DNA of 64,000 nt from Clostridia bacterium (GCA_017554405.1 JAFZIK010000013.1:1-64000); one strand, 5' to 3'. Counted from the stretch's first letter, positions 8,671-18,669 are shown. Notes: generated from the letters alone by a model not told the origin. Numbers and translations: made by a program.

Positions 8671-10794
8671 TTGAAAAGATTGGTGTCGGTATTGACCGTG
8701 ATTGCCATACTGCTTTCGTTTTCGTTCTGCGTTTCTGCGAACGAACCTACGGATTCGTTCGTTCATGAAGAAACGCCGAGCGGCAGTGTGGTCTCGGTGC
8801 CGTCCCGTGAAATGTATAGCGCCACCCGCGTTATAACGGCAAACTCGTTAGGACTTGAAAAATCAATAATGGGTCTTAACGACTTATGCTGCGACACAGA
8901 GGGGAACGTATATCTTTTATCCGCCGATAATTCGGAAATTATCGTGCTCAATAAAGATTATTCGTTCAACCGTATAGTCAAGATGAAGGACAGTAACGGC
9001 GCAGCGGAAAAGTTTGACCGTGCCGAAGGGATATACGTTGACAGCGAAGGACTTATCTACGTTTGCGATACCATCCGTTCAAGGATACTTATATCCGATG
9101 CACAGGGTAATATTGTTGATACGATAGATGAGCCGGAGTCTGATCTTATACCGGACGATTTCTTCTTCCAGCCCTGCAGGATCATCAAGAACAGCAGGGG
9201 ATATACCTATATTCTCAGCCTCGGTTGCTATTACGGCGCGCTTGCCTATTCGCCCGAAGGCGCCTTCCTCGGCTTCTACGGCGCGAACACGGTCGCGACC
9301 TCCGCTCTTGATACGCTGGCGTATCTTTGGAACCGCCTTACGCAGACCGATACAAAAAAGTCCTATACGGTAAAAAAACTTCCGTATTCATTCGTTGACC
9401 TCTGCCTTGACAGTAAGGGTTATATGATAACCTGCACCGGTTCTGTTGACGATGAAACAAACGGCACCGGGCAGATAAGGAAGCTTTCTCCGGGTGGCGA
9501 CGATATACTTTATAAAACGGATTTTGACGGAACTTCGGTTTCGGCTTCAAGTTATAACTTTGTTGAGGAAAAAATCATTAAGCGTTACGGCGTAAACAAG
9601 CCGCAGAACGTGATCTCGGTCGACGTTGACAGCGACGGTTTTATATACGCGCTCGACAGTATGCACGGGCTTATCTACGTATACGATGAAGAATGCAATA
9701 TGATCTGCGGCTTCGGCGGCGGCGCCGACTATATGAAGCGGCTCGGCGTGTTTGATAAGGTCACTTCGCTCAAGATCAACGGAACCGACCTGATAGTTTC
9801 CGATAAGGATAACTGTGCTATAACGGTATTTGAGCGCACCGAATACGGCAAGATCATAACAGCAGCGCAGAGCTTATACCTTAAAGGCGAATACGAACAG
9901 GCAAAGCCGTTGTGGGAAGAGGTGCTGGCGCTTAACGGCAACAGCCAGCTTGCCTATCGCGGGCTCGCCATGTCCAGCATCAGCGAAAAGAACTATTCCG
10001 ATGCGTTATACTATGCGAAAATAGGCCTTGAGTATTCCGTTTACGATACCGCCTGGAAGGTCGTTCGCGATAAATATATCGCCGAGAACTTCTGGTGGAT
10101 ATTCAGTTTGTTTGTTCTGGTGACCGGCGGACTTATTGCATTTTTCGTTGTAGCAAAGAAAAAACAGTTGGTTCTCATTAAAAACGAAAAGGTCAAGATC
10201 GCGCTTTCATCGCCGATACATCCGTTCAGCGCCTTTAACGACGTAAAGTATAAGGCAAAAGGTTCGGTAATAATAGCGCTTGTTATCTTAGTTCTTTATT
10301 ATATCTCAAAGGTGCTTGAAGCCACCGCGTCGGGATTTTTGTTCACGAGGATCGATACCACTAAGTATAACACGGTCTATACGCTCTTGGAAACGGCGGG
10401 ACTTGTGCTTTTGTGGGCGGTATGCAACTGGCTCGTTGCAAGCCTGTTCTCGGGCAACGGCCGGTTCAAGGAAGTCCTTATCGCAACGACCTACTCACTT
10501 ATACCGATCGTGATTTATACCTTTGTCCGGGTCGTCCTGTCTCATGTGCTTACCCTTTCCGGTCTTGCCATCATGAACGGACTTTACACCGTTGTTCTGA
10601 TATTCACCTTCTTTATTCTAAGCGTGGCTATCATGACGGCGCATGAATACGATTTCTTTAAATTCTTATCGACCTCACTCGTGACCGTTTTCCTCATGGT
10701 GCTTGTGGTATTCGTTATCTTCCTTGTAGGCGTGTTGCTCGGTCAGGTTTGGGAATTCATAGCTTCGGTTTTCCAGGAGATTTTTTACAGGTAA
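8671..10794 (+). CDS. Exported beta-propeller/TPR protein with C-terminal Yip1-type membrane domain
   Basis: The 707-residue product starts at a TTG codon and opens with a signal peptide (cleavage near VSA, about residue 24). Residues 60-395 carry repeated blade-like units (GLNDLCCDTEGNVYLLSADN, GIYVDSEGLIYVCDT, ISVDVDSDGFIYALDS) typical of NHL propellers. Residues 395-460 form a TPR-like helical pair (SLYLKGEYEQAKPLWEEVLALN). A transmembrane helix (about 474-491) and four to five further helices (about 530-705) resemble the Yip1/YIP1-family domain (FNDVKYKAKGSVIIALVILV). The sensor-like part would face outside. Homologues are commonly found with sugar ABC transporters, but I know of no assigned function; it may recognise glycan or scaffold the transporter. 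Confidence 0.78.
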   Translation: MKRLVSVLTVIAILLSFSFCVSANEPTDSFVHEETPSGSVVSVPSREMYSATRVITANSLGLEKSIMGLNDLCCDTEGNVYLLSADNSEIIVLNKDYSFNRIVKMKDSNGAAEKFDRAEGIYVDSEGLIYVCDTIRSRILISDAQGNIVDTIDEPESDLIPDDFFFQPCRIIKNSRGYTYILSLGCYYGALAYSPEGAFLGFYGANTVATSALDTLAYLWNRLTQTDTKKSYTVKKLPYSFVDLCLDSKGYMITCTGSVDDETNGTGQIRKLSPGGDDILYKTDFDGTSVSASSYNFVEEKIIKRYGVNKPQNVISVDVDSDGFIYALDSMHGLIYVYDEECNMICGFGGGADYMKRLGVFDKVTSLKINGTDLIVSDKDNCAITVFERTEYGKIITAAQSLYLKGEYEQAKPLWEEVLALNGNSQLAYRGLAMSSISEKNYSDALYYAKIGLEYSVYDTAWKVVRDKYIAENFWWIFSLFVLVTGGLIAFFVVAKKKQLVLIKNEKVKIALSSPIHPFSAFNDVKYKAKGSVIIALVILVLYYISKVLEATASGFLFTRIDTTKYNTVYTLLETAGLVLLWAVCNWLVASLFSGNGRFKEVLIATTYSLIPIVIYTFVRVVLSHVLTLSGLAIMNGLYTVVLIFTFFILSVAIMTAHEYDFFKFLSTSLVTVFLMVLVVFVIFLVGVLLGQVWEFIASVFQEIFYR

Positions 10795-10815
10795 CAGCCA
10801 GGAGATCTTTTATAG
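10773..10815 (+). repeat. Short tandem duplication across a stop codon
   Basis: CCAGGAGATTTTTTACAG (10773-10790) is repeated as CCAGGAGATCTTTTATAG (10798-10815), a 25-bp period with two changes. The first copy encodes the last residues of the Yip1 protein and the second lies in the gap before the lipoprotein gene. Both contain an AGGAGA ribosome-site-like core. Confidence 0.75.
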
Positions 10816-10845
10816 ATAAACCTTTGTTGAAAGGATGCTTTTTCA

Positions 10846-13134
10846 ATGACCTTCAGAAGGATATTATGCTTATTTCTGATTCTTGCCATAACCGTATCCT
10901 GCCTTGCGGGATGCGGCAACAGCAACGTGCAGTATTACGATGAAAACGCAAAAATACTGTCGGTGGAAAGCGGCATTATTGCTTCAAATCAGATGTTGGA
11001 GCTCTCGTGGGATAACGCTCTTAAATGCGTTTTGCTCAAGAATAAGGAGAGCGGAAAGATCTGGTCGAATGTTCCGTATGATGCATATTTAAGGGGCGAA
11101 AACTATTCAACTCTCAGTATTGCCGTGCAGGATATGCAGGATTATCAGCGCGATTCCTTTTCAAGTGAGGAACTGGTCGAAAAAAACAGGATCAGCTGCG
11201 AGAAAATAAAAGACGGTATCCGCCTTACTTATTATTTTGATCCCGTGAAAATATCCATTCCGGTCGAGTATACCTTAAGGGAGGATTCCTTAAAGGTCGC
11301 TATCGACGCTTCAAAGATCGTTGAGGGCGAAGAGGATAAAAGACTGTTTTATGCGGCGCCGGCTTCAAGGTTCTGTTCGGTCATAAAGGACGAAGAGGAC
11401 GAAAGCAATGCGGATGATACGACCGAAGACACCGCCGAAGAAGCCGAAACAGAGCCGGAAATAAAAGAGCCGCAGGTTAAGAATGATAAAACCTATATTT
11501 TCGCGCCTTACGGCACGGGCGCGATCGTAAACACCGGCACTTTGCCGGACGGCAAGCGCAAGATAGAAAAATACGGCAGAAACGTTGCCGCGCTTTCTAC
11601 CACAAATCCGGTAGATCCTTATGACGACGGCGGACTGCAGGTATTCGGTATAACCGATAACAACGATTCGCTCATGTGCATAGCGGAGGATTGCGCCGGC
11701 GCGGTGGGCATACATATTAACGCGGGCGACAGAACGAGCGAATACTCAAGCGCCTATCCCGTTTTCTACTTTGTTGATTTTGATGACGTTAAGGGGCGCG
11801 CCGCCAATTCGGGCGATATAAGGCAGCTTTCAGAACGCACGCAGTCCGTGATATCGGTGGGATTCTATCCGCTTTCGGGCGAGGATTCCGATTATAGCGG
11901 AATGGCGAAACGCTACAGGAAGTATCTTATCGACAGCGGATACGTAAAAGAAAACGTAAACAGCGTTGATTTCAGTTCGCCCTATGCGGTAACCTTCCTC
12001 GGCGGCGTTGAAACCACTACCTCGGTCGCCGGCGTTCCGGTAACCTCGCTTAAAACCATGACCACCTATAAATCCGCACAGACTATGCTTTCGGAAATGG
12101 TGGCTTCAATAGGGCAAAAACCGGTAGTTCGTTTGCAGGGATTCGGTGAATCGGGCATAAACGTCGGTCAGATCGCCGGCGGCTACACCTTCCCGTCAAG
12201 CCTCGGCAGCGATTCCGACCGCATGGCGCTTCAAAAATACTGCGGCGATAACGGCATTTCGCTTTATACTAATTTCGAACTTGTAAAATTCTCAAAATCC
12301 GGATCCGGATTCTCATATTCCTTTGACGTTGCGAAAACGGCAACTCTGCACGTTGCGGAGCAGAACGGCGTTAATCTGCCTTTAAGGGATTATAACGTTA
12401 ACAGCGTATGCCGGCTCCTTTCAAGGGAAAAGCTTTCATCGGCGGTCGATAAGCTAATATCCTTCGCAAACAAAAAATCGCTTTCTGGTATCGGCGTTTC
12501 AAGTCTCGGCGCGATATCGTATTCAGATTACGGTTACGGCGCCAAGTATGCCACCACCTCCGGTATGCAGACCGATACGAGGGATTATATAAAACGCATC
12601 GTGGATGCAGGTTATCCGGTAGCGGGCTCGCAGTCGACCTATTTTGCGGCGGGGCTTATGAACGCGGTGTTTGAATCGCCGCTTGAAACCTCCGGAATGT
12701 ATCAGATCGAAAGTGATATCCCGTTCTATCAGATGGTATTCTCGGGTATCACGCCGCTTTATTCGGCTTCGGTAAACCTCGATTCCAATCCAAAGCGCAA
12801 AATTATGCTTGCGGCGGCGAGCGGAACGGGGCTCGGCTTTTCACTTATCGAGGATTTTGAAAAAACATATATGCAAAACAACGTATACGAGTTATACGCC
12901 TGCGTTTACGGCAAGAACAAGGATTATATCCGCGATACCGTTAAGAGCTATGCTTCGGTTTACAGCGCGGTTGCCGGTTCGCCTATAAAGAGTTATGAGA
13001 TCCTTGATGATAAAATTAGTAAGACCACCTTCGAGAACGGAACTGTGGTTTATGCAAACCATTATTCGTCACCGGCGGATTCACCGGTCGGCGAGCTCGA
13101 GGGATACGGATTCAAGATAGGGAGTGAAGAATAA
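10846..13134 (+). CDS. DUF5696-type surface lipoprotein of the transporter cluster
   Basis: The 762-residue product has a lipoprotein signal peptide with a clear lipobox (VSCLAGC, lipidated Cys about residue 23). Its N-terminal part (about 40-380) is beta-rich and contains an acidic linker (DEEDESNADDTTEDTAEEAE). The C-terminal part (about 390-745) has an alternating pattern (PVVRLQGFGESGINVGQIAG, YTNFELVKF, GIGVSSLGAISYSDYG) that suggests a glycosidase-like TIM barrel. From memory this matches DUF5696 proteins, which sit beside sugar ABC transporters in Firmicutes; no enzymatic role is established. It overlaps the next gene by one base (TAATG), which indicates translational coupling. Confidence 0.72.
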   Translation: MTFRRILCLFLILAITVSCLAGCGNSNVQYYDENAKILSVESGIIASNQMLELSWDNALKCVLLKNKESGKIWSNVPYDAYLRGENYSTLSIAVQDMQDYQRDSFSSEELVEKNRISCEKIKDGIRLTYYFDPVKISIPVEYTLREDSLKVAIDASKIVEGEEDKRLFYAAPASRFCSVIKDEEDESNADDTTEDTAEEAETEPEIKEPQVKNDKTYIFAPYGTGAIVNTGTLPDGKRKIEKYGRNVAALSTTNPVDPYDDGGLQVFGITDNNDSLMCIAEDCAGAVGIHINAGDRTSEYSSAYPVFYFVDFDDVKGRAANSGDIRQLSERTQSVISVGFYPLSGEDSDYSGMAKRYRKYLIDSGYVKENVNSVDFSSPYAVTFLGGVETTTSVAGVPVTSLKTMTTYKSAQTMLSEMVASIGQKPVVRLQGFGESGINVGQIAGGYTFPSSLGSDSDRMALQKYCGDNGISLYTNFELVKFSKSGSGFSYSFDVAKTATLHVAEQNGVNLPLRDYNVNSVCRLLSREKLSSAVDKLISFANKKSLSGIGVSSLGAISYSDYGYGAKYATTSGMQTDTRDYIKRIVDAGYPVAGSQSTYFAAGLMNAVFESPLETSGMYQIESDIPFYQMVFSGITPLYSASVNLDSNPKRKIMLAAASGTGLGFSLIEDFEKTYMQNNVYELYACVYGKNKDYIRDTVKSYASVYSAVAGSPIKSYEILDDKISKTTFENGTVVYANHYSSPADSPVGELEGYGFKIGSEE

Positions 13135-14024
13135 TGGCGAAAAAAAAGGTCAAGGGCATTGAAGCCCTGCGCAGAAAATACGGTTACACCTTTGTTGCTC
13201 ACTGGATATTCGGTCTTATAGTGTTCTTCGCGGTCCCGCTTGTTTATTCGGTTATCTATTCCTTTTCAAATAACGAGATGACCGAAAACGGTATTGTTAT
13301 AAAACTTGTCGGCTTAAAGAACTATACCGATGCGCTCTTTGTTGATCCTTCATATCTCGATAACGTTCGCGATTCGATAGTATCGATGTTTTATTCTTTG
13401 CCGATGATAGTAGCGATCAGCTTTATCCTTGCGGTGTTGCTTAATCAGAAATATCGCGGAAGAACGGTAATGCGTATCATCTTCTTCCTGCCGGTAATTA
13501 TTGAATCCTCGGTCATCGTCCGTTTGCTTTCCGATCCTTCGATAAATTCGCCGATATTCAATTTCAGCACCGATGGGCAGGGCATTATGGATTATGATGC
13601 GATACTGGGCAATCTTAGCCTGCCGGTGCAAATAATCGATTTTCTTACCTTCTTCCTTAAAAACGCGGTAAGTCTTACCTGGAGCTGCGGCGTTCAGATT
13701 ATTCTGTTTTTGGCGGGACTCCAAAGTATACCCGAATCGCTTTATGAGGTTTCGAAAATAGAAGGCGCAAATAAATGGGAAGAGTTCTGGCAGATAACCG
13801 TTCCGATGCTCCGTCACGTTTTATCGCTCGTGATCATTTATACGATGATATCAAAATTCACTGCGTCGGATAATACGATCGTTTCAAGCTCTATCGATCT
13901 TATGCGCAACAATTATCTAAATGCCGCCTCGGCAATGCTCTGGTTCTATTTCGTTATTGTTCTTGCGGTGGTTGGTTTGGTTTTGTTCTTGTATAACAGA
14001 TTCTGTCTGCGTAGGTGGGATTAA
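13134..14024 (+). CDS. Third sugar ABC transporter permease (MalF-type), without its own partner
   Basis: This 296-residue permease has about six membrane segments and an EAA loop (YEVSKIEGANKWEEFWQITV, about residues 204-223). It is translationally coupled to the lipoprotein gene (start inside TAATG). No second MalG-type gene, binding protein or ATPase follows, so it may share the MalG-type permease at 7775 or form a homodimer. The EAA loop carries IEGA where the first MalF-type permease has IDGI. Confidence 0.88.
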   Translation: MAKKKVKGIEALRRKYGYTFVAHWIFGLIVFFAVPLVYSVIYSFSNNEMTENGIVIKLVGLKNYTDALFVDPSYLDNVRDSIVSMFYSLPMIVAISFILAVLLNQKYRGRTVMRIIFFLPVIIESSVIVRLLSDPSINSPIFNFSTDGQGIMDYDAILGNLSLPVQIIDFLTFFLKNAVSLTWSCGVQIILFLAGLQSIPESLYEVSKIEGANKWEEFWQITVPMLRHVLSLVIIYTMISKFTASDNTIVSSSIDLMRNNYLNAASAMLWFYFVIVLAVVGLVLFLYNRFCLRRWD

Positions 14025-14058
14025 ATCTCGCCAGATTATTCACAGAAAGGAAAACAGT

Positions 14059-17000
14059 ATGTTCTTCTACAAAAAAACGGGTAGCTTGTATAAAAATGCA
14101 AAGCTTGCGATTTGTGCGGTTTTGGCAATATGCGTTATGGCGGCTTCGTTTGTTTCGATACCGTTCATTACCTCTGCAAAGGATCCCGATGCGGAAATAG
14201 TTGCCGATACCAGGACTGCGGTATTTATAGGCAAGGTGGGCGGCAGCGCCGTTGCCAACGCCTTTATCCCGGTTGATATCGCAAACGGCGCGGGTGACGG
14301 TAATCTGTATTCCGGTGAAACGTATTTTAAACTCACCTTCGAATGCAGAATGCTTTCGGGGACCAAGCCGGTAATAGGCATTATGCGCGTGAGCAATACG
14401 GATTCCGGTAAAGACTGCACTTACAGCGAGCCGTCCTGGTGCGATAACGCAAAGGACGTTTCGTTAAGCGACGGTATCTGCACGGCTTATTTCAAGGTCG
14501 ATTTCAAAAACCGATTCAATGAGGGCGGCTTCGGCTGGCGTTCTTTCTATATAACCGTAGGCAACGCCGAGCATGACGGCGGCAGCGTTTCCGAAAGCGA
14601 TTTTGATGCTTCGTTTATTATGAGCGGCGCTCGCCTTGTTACCTGCGATAAAGAACGTAACGTTACCGATGAAACCAACAGGTTGCCCGAGTTCACACCG
14701 GAGAACATCAACTTCGGCGGCACGTATTTTTACCGCTCGAACGGCTGCAGCCAGTGGGATAGCCCTTACGGCGCGTCAGCCATGCAGTGGCACGTTGATT
14801 CAAGCCCGGCGGTCGTTCGGGAAATAACCGTTCCCGCCAACTTCAACGTTTCATCCGATTACGAAGCGGCAAACTTTGTAAAGCACGGTGAGACCGATGC
14901 CCTGCGCGAGTATTATACGAACGAAAAGTATAGCGGCATTTACTTTGAAATGCTTAAAAACAGCGCGGATAAAGGATTTGCCGTTATAAGCGGCGATCTT
15001 AATAAAAAATTCGTGTTTATCGAAGCGAATCATCAGGGCGAAGAGGATAACACCACGATCGACGGCTATAAGCCTACTAAAAACAAGGTTGGCAATATAT
15101 TCCTGCCGATTACACTCGGTCAGTATGTATTGACCGGCGGCGCAACAACAAACCAGAAGGTCCTCTTAAAGGTCACCTTTAAGGCGACCCGTATCGAGGG
15201 TGACGGACCTCCGGTGCTCGGCAGGCTGGTCGGTATGAAAACCACCACCGAGGGCAAGGGTTCCCGCGCTTGGGGACTTTCTACCGTAAACGCCCGCGGT
15301 TCCGAATATTACACGAATTATGACCGCTCTGATAACGGCGGCGGCGTGCGCCCGCAATGCACCTACGACCCGGAGACCGGCGAGTTTGTCGGTTGGGTAG
15401 GTATGGAGACCGGCAATAACGATCTTGCCACCTGCTGGGGCATTCACGAGGTGCTAACGATAGGTAACGCCGAGCACGTTTATCAGACCGGCACATTTGA
15501 TTCTACGAGTTTTAACTCTTCTTTTGCCATAAGCAATATCAAGGTAGACCTTTACAGCACTACTATATCCGGCAATAAGATCGATCCTAAGGATCTGATA
15601 GCCGAGGATATAGCGCCCGCGCTCACCGCAGATACGGTCGATACCGAGGGCGAATGGTATTATGACCATAAGGATTCGATAAAGGGATCAAATCACGATA
15701 AAGACCTTATCCGTGCCTCGCAGAATGCCTGGCATATCGACGGCGAAAAATCGCTCGTATCGATACTCGATATGGCGGATATCGCGGCATATGCACCGAA
15801 GTGCTCGGTGCATATAAAGGATGCCGCGGGCGTGATCTCCGCAGGCGTTTCGCTCGAACCTGCAAAGGCATACGGCTTTGTTTTCAAAAACAAGTATGAA
15901 AGCGGCGCAAAAGCAAAGCCGTTCGTTGAATTCAATACCTCTTCGGGCGCTGTAAAGCTTGATACAAGCAATTATCTTTCAAACACCGGTGAATTCTATA
16001 ATTCTTCTATAGTATTTAAAACGCCGGCGGATCTCATAGAAGGCAAGAACGTTCGCCTCGGCGTTGATATAGTATCCGCTGATGTGGACGGCGTCTTCGG
16101 CGCTTTCGAGCTTTTCGAGATCGGTGAGGACGGTATGATGATCACCGATAACGATCTGCTCAGAAAGATCTACATCAAGTCGGATACAGTTCTCGAAAAA
16201 TACACCGGGAACGAGGATATCGGCGTTTGGACCATAGACGGCACGCTGGGAGCCGCCGGCACAACGCTTGATATATTGCTTCGCGAAAACAGTTATTACC
16301 TCCTGCCCGGGACCCCCAATATGCTTATGTTTGCCGGAAAAAATACAACGGCTAACGGAGATATTCTGCAGGTCGGCTATGAAAACTGCAAACTCACTCA
16401 ATCCTTAAGAATAGAAAAAGATAAGAGATACCGTTTTTCGGCAAATATCAAATACGCCTCCACCGGTATGGAAGGTGATAAGCACGGTATTTTGCTTACC
16501 TATATCAATAAAGCCGGCTCGGTAAAGACCCTTTCGGATTATACTGATCTTTCGGATAGCGGTAAGTATCTTATGAAATATGAGTTTGATTCGCCTAAAT
16601 CGCTTCTTGCAAGCGGCAGTAACTTTGAGGTTACGTTAAGCGTCCCCAACGGGCTTGTTTCCGGTTATCTTGCAAACGTCCGGTTTGAAGAGATCGATGC
16701 AAGCGGAAACGTTATAAGCGATAACCTTATTGCGGGCGGCAGTTTCCTTGACGGCGACTATACCGGTTGGGAAAAATCGGGATCGTTTTATATCTTTAAG
16801 TTCTGCGAGATACCTGAAAACTTCTTCAGCACCGATCCCGCGCACAAGATACACGCTCTTGAATACAGGGACACGGCGGACTATGAACTTTTACAGCAAA
16901 TGATGTTTGTTAAAGCGGACACCCGCTATGAGCTCAGTTATACCTCGCTTGTTACCGGTAAAACCACAAGCGCCCCTTACGGCGTTGTTTATCAGACGGT

Positions 17001-18669
17001 TTACAATAAGGATAAAACAGACTCATCGTGGTCATATCTGCAGGATAACGAGCTGAATCCCGCTCTTACCGATTTTCAGGTGAATACCACCAAGACCGTA
17101 TTAAACGAAAAAGCGCTCAAGGCGGTCCAGGGCGAGGATGATTACGATTCCTCCGAGGTTAAGGATCACGCGATCCGCGTTACAAAGACCTTCAGGACCT
17201 CTGAAGATCTCCGTATGAGCAAGGATAACAACCTTTCCATCCGTTTTAATATGATGTCGGGCTCGGCGGGGTATATCTCCGATTATCAGCTTTACGAGCT
17301 TGATGAAAACGGCAATCGCATTGGCAATAACCTCATAATCGACGGCGATTTCAGCTCCGGCTTTGAGGTTTTCAGCAAAAACCCGGGCAATAACGCTACC
17401 CCGTGGAATCATTCGAACGCCGGGTATATCCGCAATATCGAGATCGAAAACGGATACTTTGAAAACTATTCCGTTCCCGCCGAGGTCATCAGGAGCGACG
17501 GTGCCGCCGCAAACGTGACCTACGGCAATCAGCTCTTTGTGGATCCCGCTTCAAGGTATTATCTCAGCGGATACACCGTTAAGACCAATTTTACCGGTGT
17601 TACTCCCGAGGTTCTCTACCGTTCGGTTTCAAACGACGGTGATTATAAACTTATACCTATCGATCTTTATTTCAATTCAAGCAGCTATTATTTTGAAACG
17701 GGCGACGGGTTCATTATCCCGGATGACGCCGTTATAAACGGCAGCGGTAAAGCCGATATCATAGTAAGAATGAATAACTATGATTACGGCAAGGGCTATT
17801 TCAGCAGTATTACGCTAACGAAAGACGGTTCAAACAAGAATCTGTTTGATGACAGCAAGGCGCAGCTCAATCAGTTCAAAAAGATCAAATACGATCAGGA
17901 GATCTTTACTCCGTTTGAAGGCGATGAAAAGTTCGAGGATGGCGACTGGTCGGGCGAGAACCCCGAAAAGATAACCACCGGTTCAATCGCCGGTAGGGTA
18001 TACGACGGCAGCGGGCTTACCGCCTCCGGTATTAAGATCAAACTTATGCCCGGCAATATCACGACCGTGACCGATGCAGGCGGCGTTTACGGTTTCGATA
18101 AGCTTACGCCCGGCGATTATTCGGTTTATCTTGTTGAGGCAAGCGGCAACGCGTTATTCTGCTATAGTCTTACGGTCAAAGAAAGCGTTCTGACCTCGAT
18201 ACCCGATATTTATTACACAATAGATACGGATGATGGGGAAGGCGACGTTGACATCGATGATTCAAACACGCCGGCGCCCAAAAACTACGGCGCGATAAAG
18301 GGCTACTGTTACGATTCAAGCGGAAAGCTGCTTTCCGGCATTGATATTTACGTAAACAGCAAGGCGCATCACGCCAAGACCGATGCAAAGGGTATGTTTG
18401 AGTTTGATAAGGTCCCGCCCGGCGAATATAAGTTATTGACCGTTCTTGAGGACGGTTCCGCCTACGTGTTCAAAACCGTAAAGGTGGAAGCGGGCAAGGG
18501 CGTTACCGTAAAGGTAATGATGCCCGATCCCGAGAACAGCGGCTTGCCTTTGTGGGCGATAATCGCCATAATTGCCGGCGGCGCGGTCATAGTTTTAGCA
18601 GGTGCGTTTGTAACAGTTCTGTTGATCCTTAAATCCAAGAAAAAGAAAAAGAATAAAAAGACTGTTTAG
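14059..18669 (+). CDS. Giant membrane-anchored surface protein with repeated carbohydrate-binding-like modules
   Basis: I place the start at the ATG at 14059 (AGAAAGGAAAACAGT before it), giving 1536 residues; the frame is open further upstream but overlaps the permease. A signal peptide (residues 1-36) is followed by a duplicated module ending in ITVGNAEH (about 165) and LTIGNAEH (about 466), then several jelly-roll-like units with N-L-I-x-G-x-F starts (about 890 and 1093). Two carboxypeptidase-regulatory-like/SpaA-like beta-sandwiches lie near 1309-1360 (GSIAGRVYDGSGLTASGIKI) and 1412-1465 (GAIKGYCYDSSGKLLSGIDI). A hydrophobic helix (about 1496-1524) and a Lys-rich tail (SKKKKKNKKT) anchor it. 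No catalytic motif is evident. It probably gathers glycan at the cell surface for the transporter in the same cluster. Confidence 0.8.
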   Translation: MFFYKKTGSLYKNAKLAICAVLAICVMAASFVSIPFITSAKDPDAEIVADTRTAVFIGKVGGSAVANAFIPVDIANGAGDGNLYSGETYFKLTFECRMLSGTKPVIGIMRVSNTDSGKDCTYSEPSWCDNAKDVSLSDGICTAYFKVDFKNRFNEGGFGWRSFYITVGNAEHDGGSVSESDFDASFIMSGARLVTCDKERNVTDETNRLPEFTPENINFGGTYFYRSNGCSQWDSPYGASAMQWHVDSSPAVVREITVPANFNVSSDYEAANFVKHGETDALREYYTNEKYSGIYFEMLKNSADKGFAVISGDLNKKFVFIEANHQGEEDNTTIDGYKPTKNKVGNIFLPITLGQYVLTGGATTNQKVLLKVTFKATRIEGDGPPVLGRLVGMKTTTEGKGSRAWGLSTVNARGSEYYTNYDRSDNGGGVRPQCTYDPETGEFVGWVGMETGNNDLATCWGIHEVLTIGNAEHVYQTGTFDSTSFNSSFAISNIKVDLYSTTISGNKIDPKDLIAEDIAPALTADTVDTEGEWYYDHKDSIKGSNHDKDLIRASQNAWHIDGEKSLVSILDMADIAAYAPKCSVHIKDAAGVISAGVSLEPAKAYGFVFKNKYESGAKAKPFVEFNTSSGAVKLDTSNYLSNTGEFYNSSIVFKTPADLIEGKNVRLGVDIVSADVDGVFGAFELFEIGEDGMMITDNDLLRKIYIKSDTVLEKYTGNEDIGVWTIDGTLGAAGTTLDILLRENSYYLLPGTPNMLMFAGKNTTANGDILQVGYENCKLTQSLRIEKDKRYRFSANIKYASTGMEGDKHGILLTYINKAGSVKTLSDYTDLSDSGKYLMKYEFDSPKSLLASGSNFEVTLSVPNGLVSGYLANVRFEEIDASGNVISDNLIAGGSFLDGDYTGWEKSGSFYIFKFCEIPENFFSTDPAHKIHALEYRDTADYELLQQMMFVKADTRYELSYTSLVTGKTTSAPYGVVYQTVYNKDKTDSSWSYLQDNELNPALTDFQVNTTKTVLNEKALKAVQGEDDYDSSEVKDHAIRVTKTFRTSEDLRMSKDNNLSIRFNMMSGSAGYISDYQLYELDENGNRIGNNLIIDGDFSSGFEVFSKNPGNNATPWNHSNAGYIRNIEIENGYFENYSVPAEVIRSDGAAANVTYGNQLFVDPASRYYLSGYTVKTNFTGVTPEVLYRSVSNDGDYKLIPIDLYFNSSSYYFETGDGFIIPDDAVINGSGKADIIVRMNNYDYGKGYFSSITLTKDGSNKNLFDDSKAQLNQFKKIKYDQEIFTPFEGDEKFEDGDWSGENPEKITTGSIAGRVYDGSGLTASGIKIKLMPGNITTVTDAGGVYGFDKLTPGDYSVYLVEASGNALFCYSLTVKESVLTSIPDIYYTIDTDDGEGDVDIDDSNTPAPKNYGAIKGYCYDSSGKLLSGIDIYVNSKAHHAKTDAKGMFEFDKVPPGEYKLLTVLEDGSAYVFKTVKVEAGKGVTVKVMMPDPENSGLPLWAIIAIIAGGAVIVLAGAFVTVLLILKSKKKKKNKKTV

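Noticed and set aside
13921..14058. Upstream extension of the giant surface protein
   Set aside because: It overlaps the third permease gene; the ATG at 14059 has a ribosome site and is followed by a proper signal peptide.
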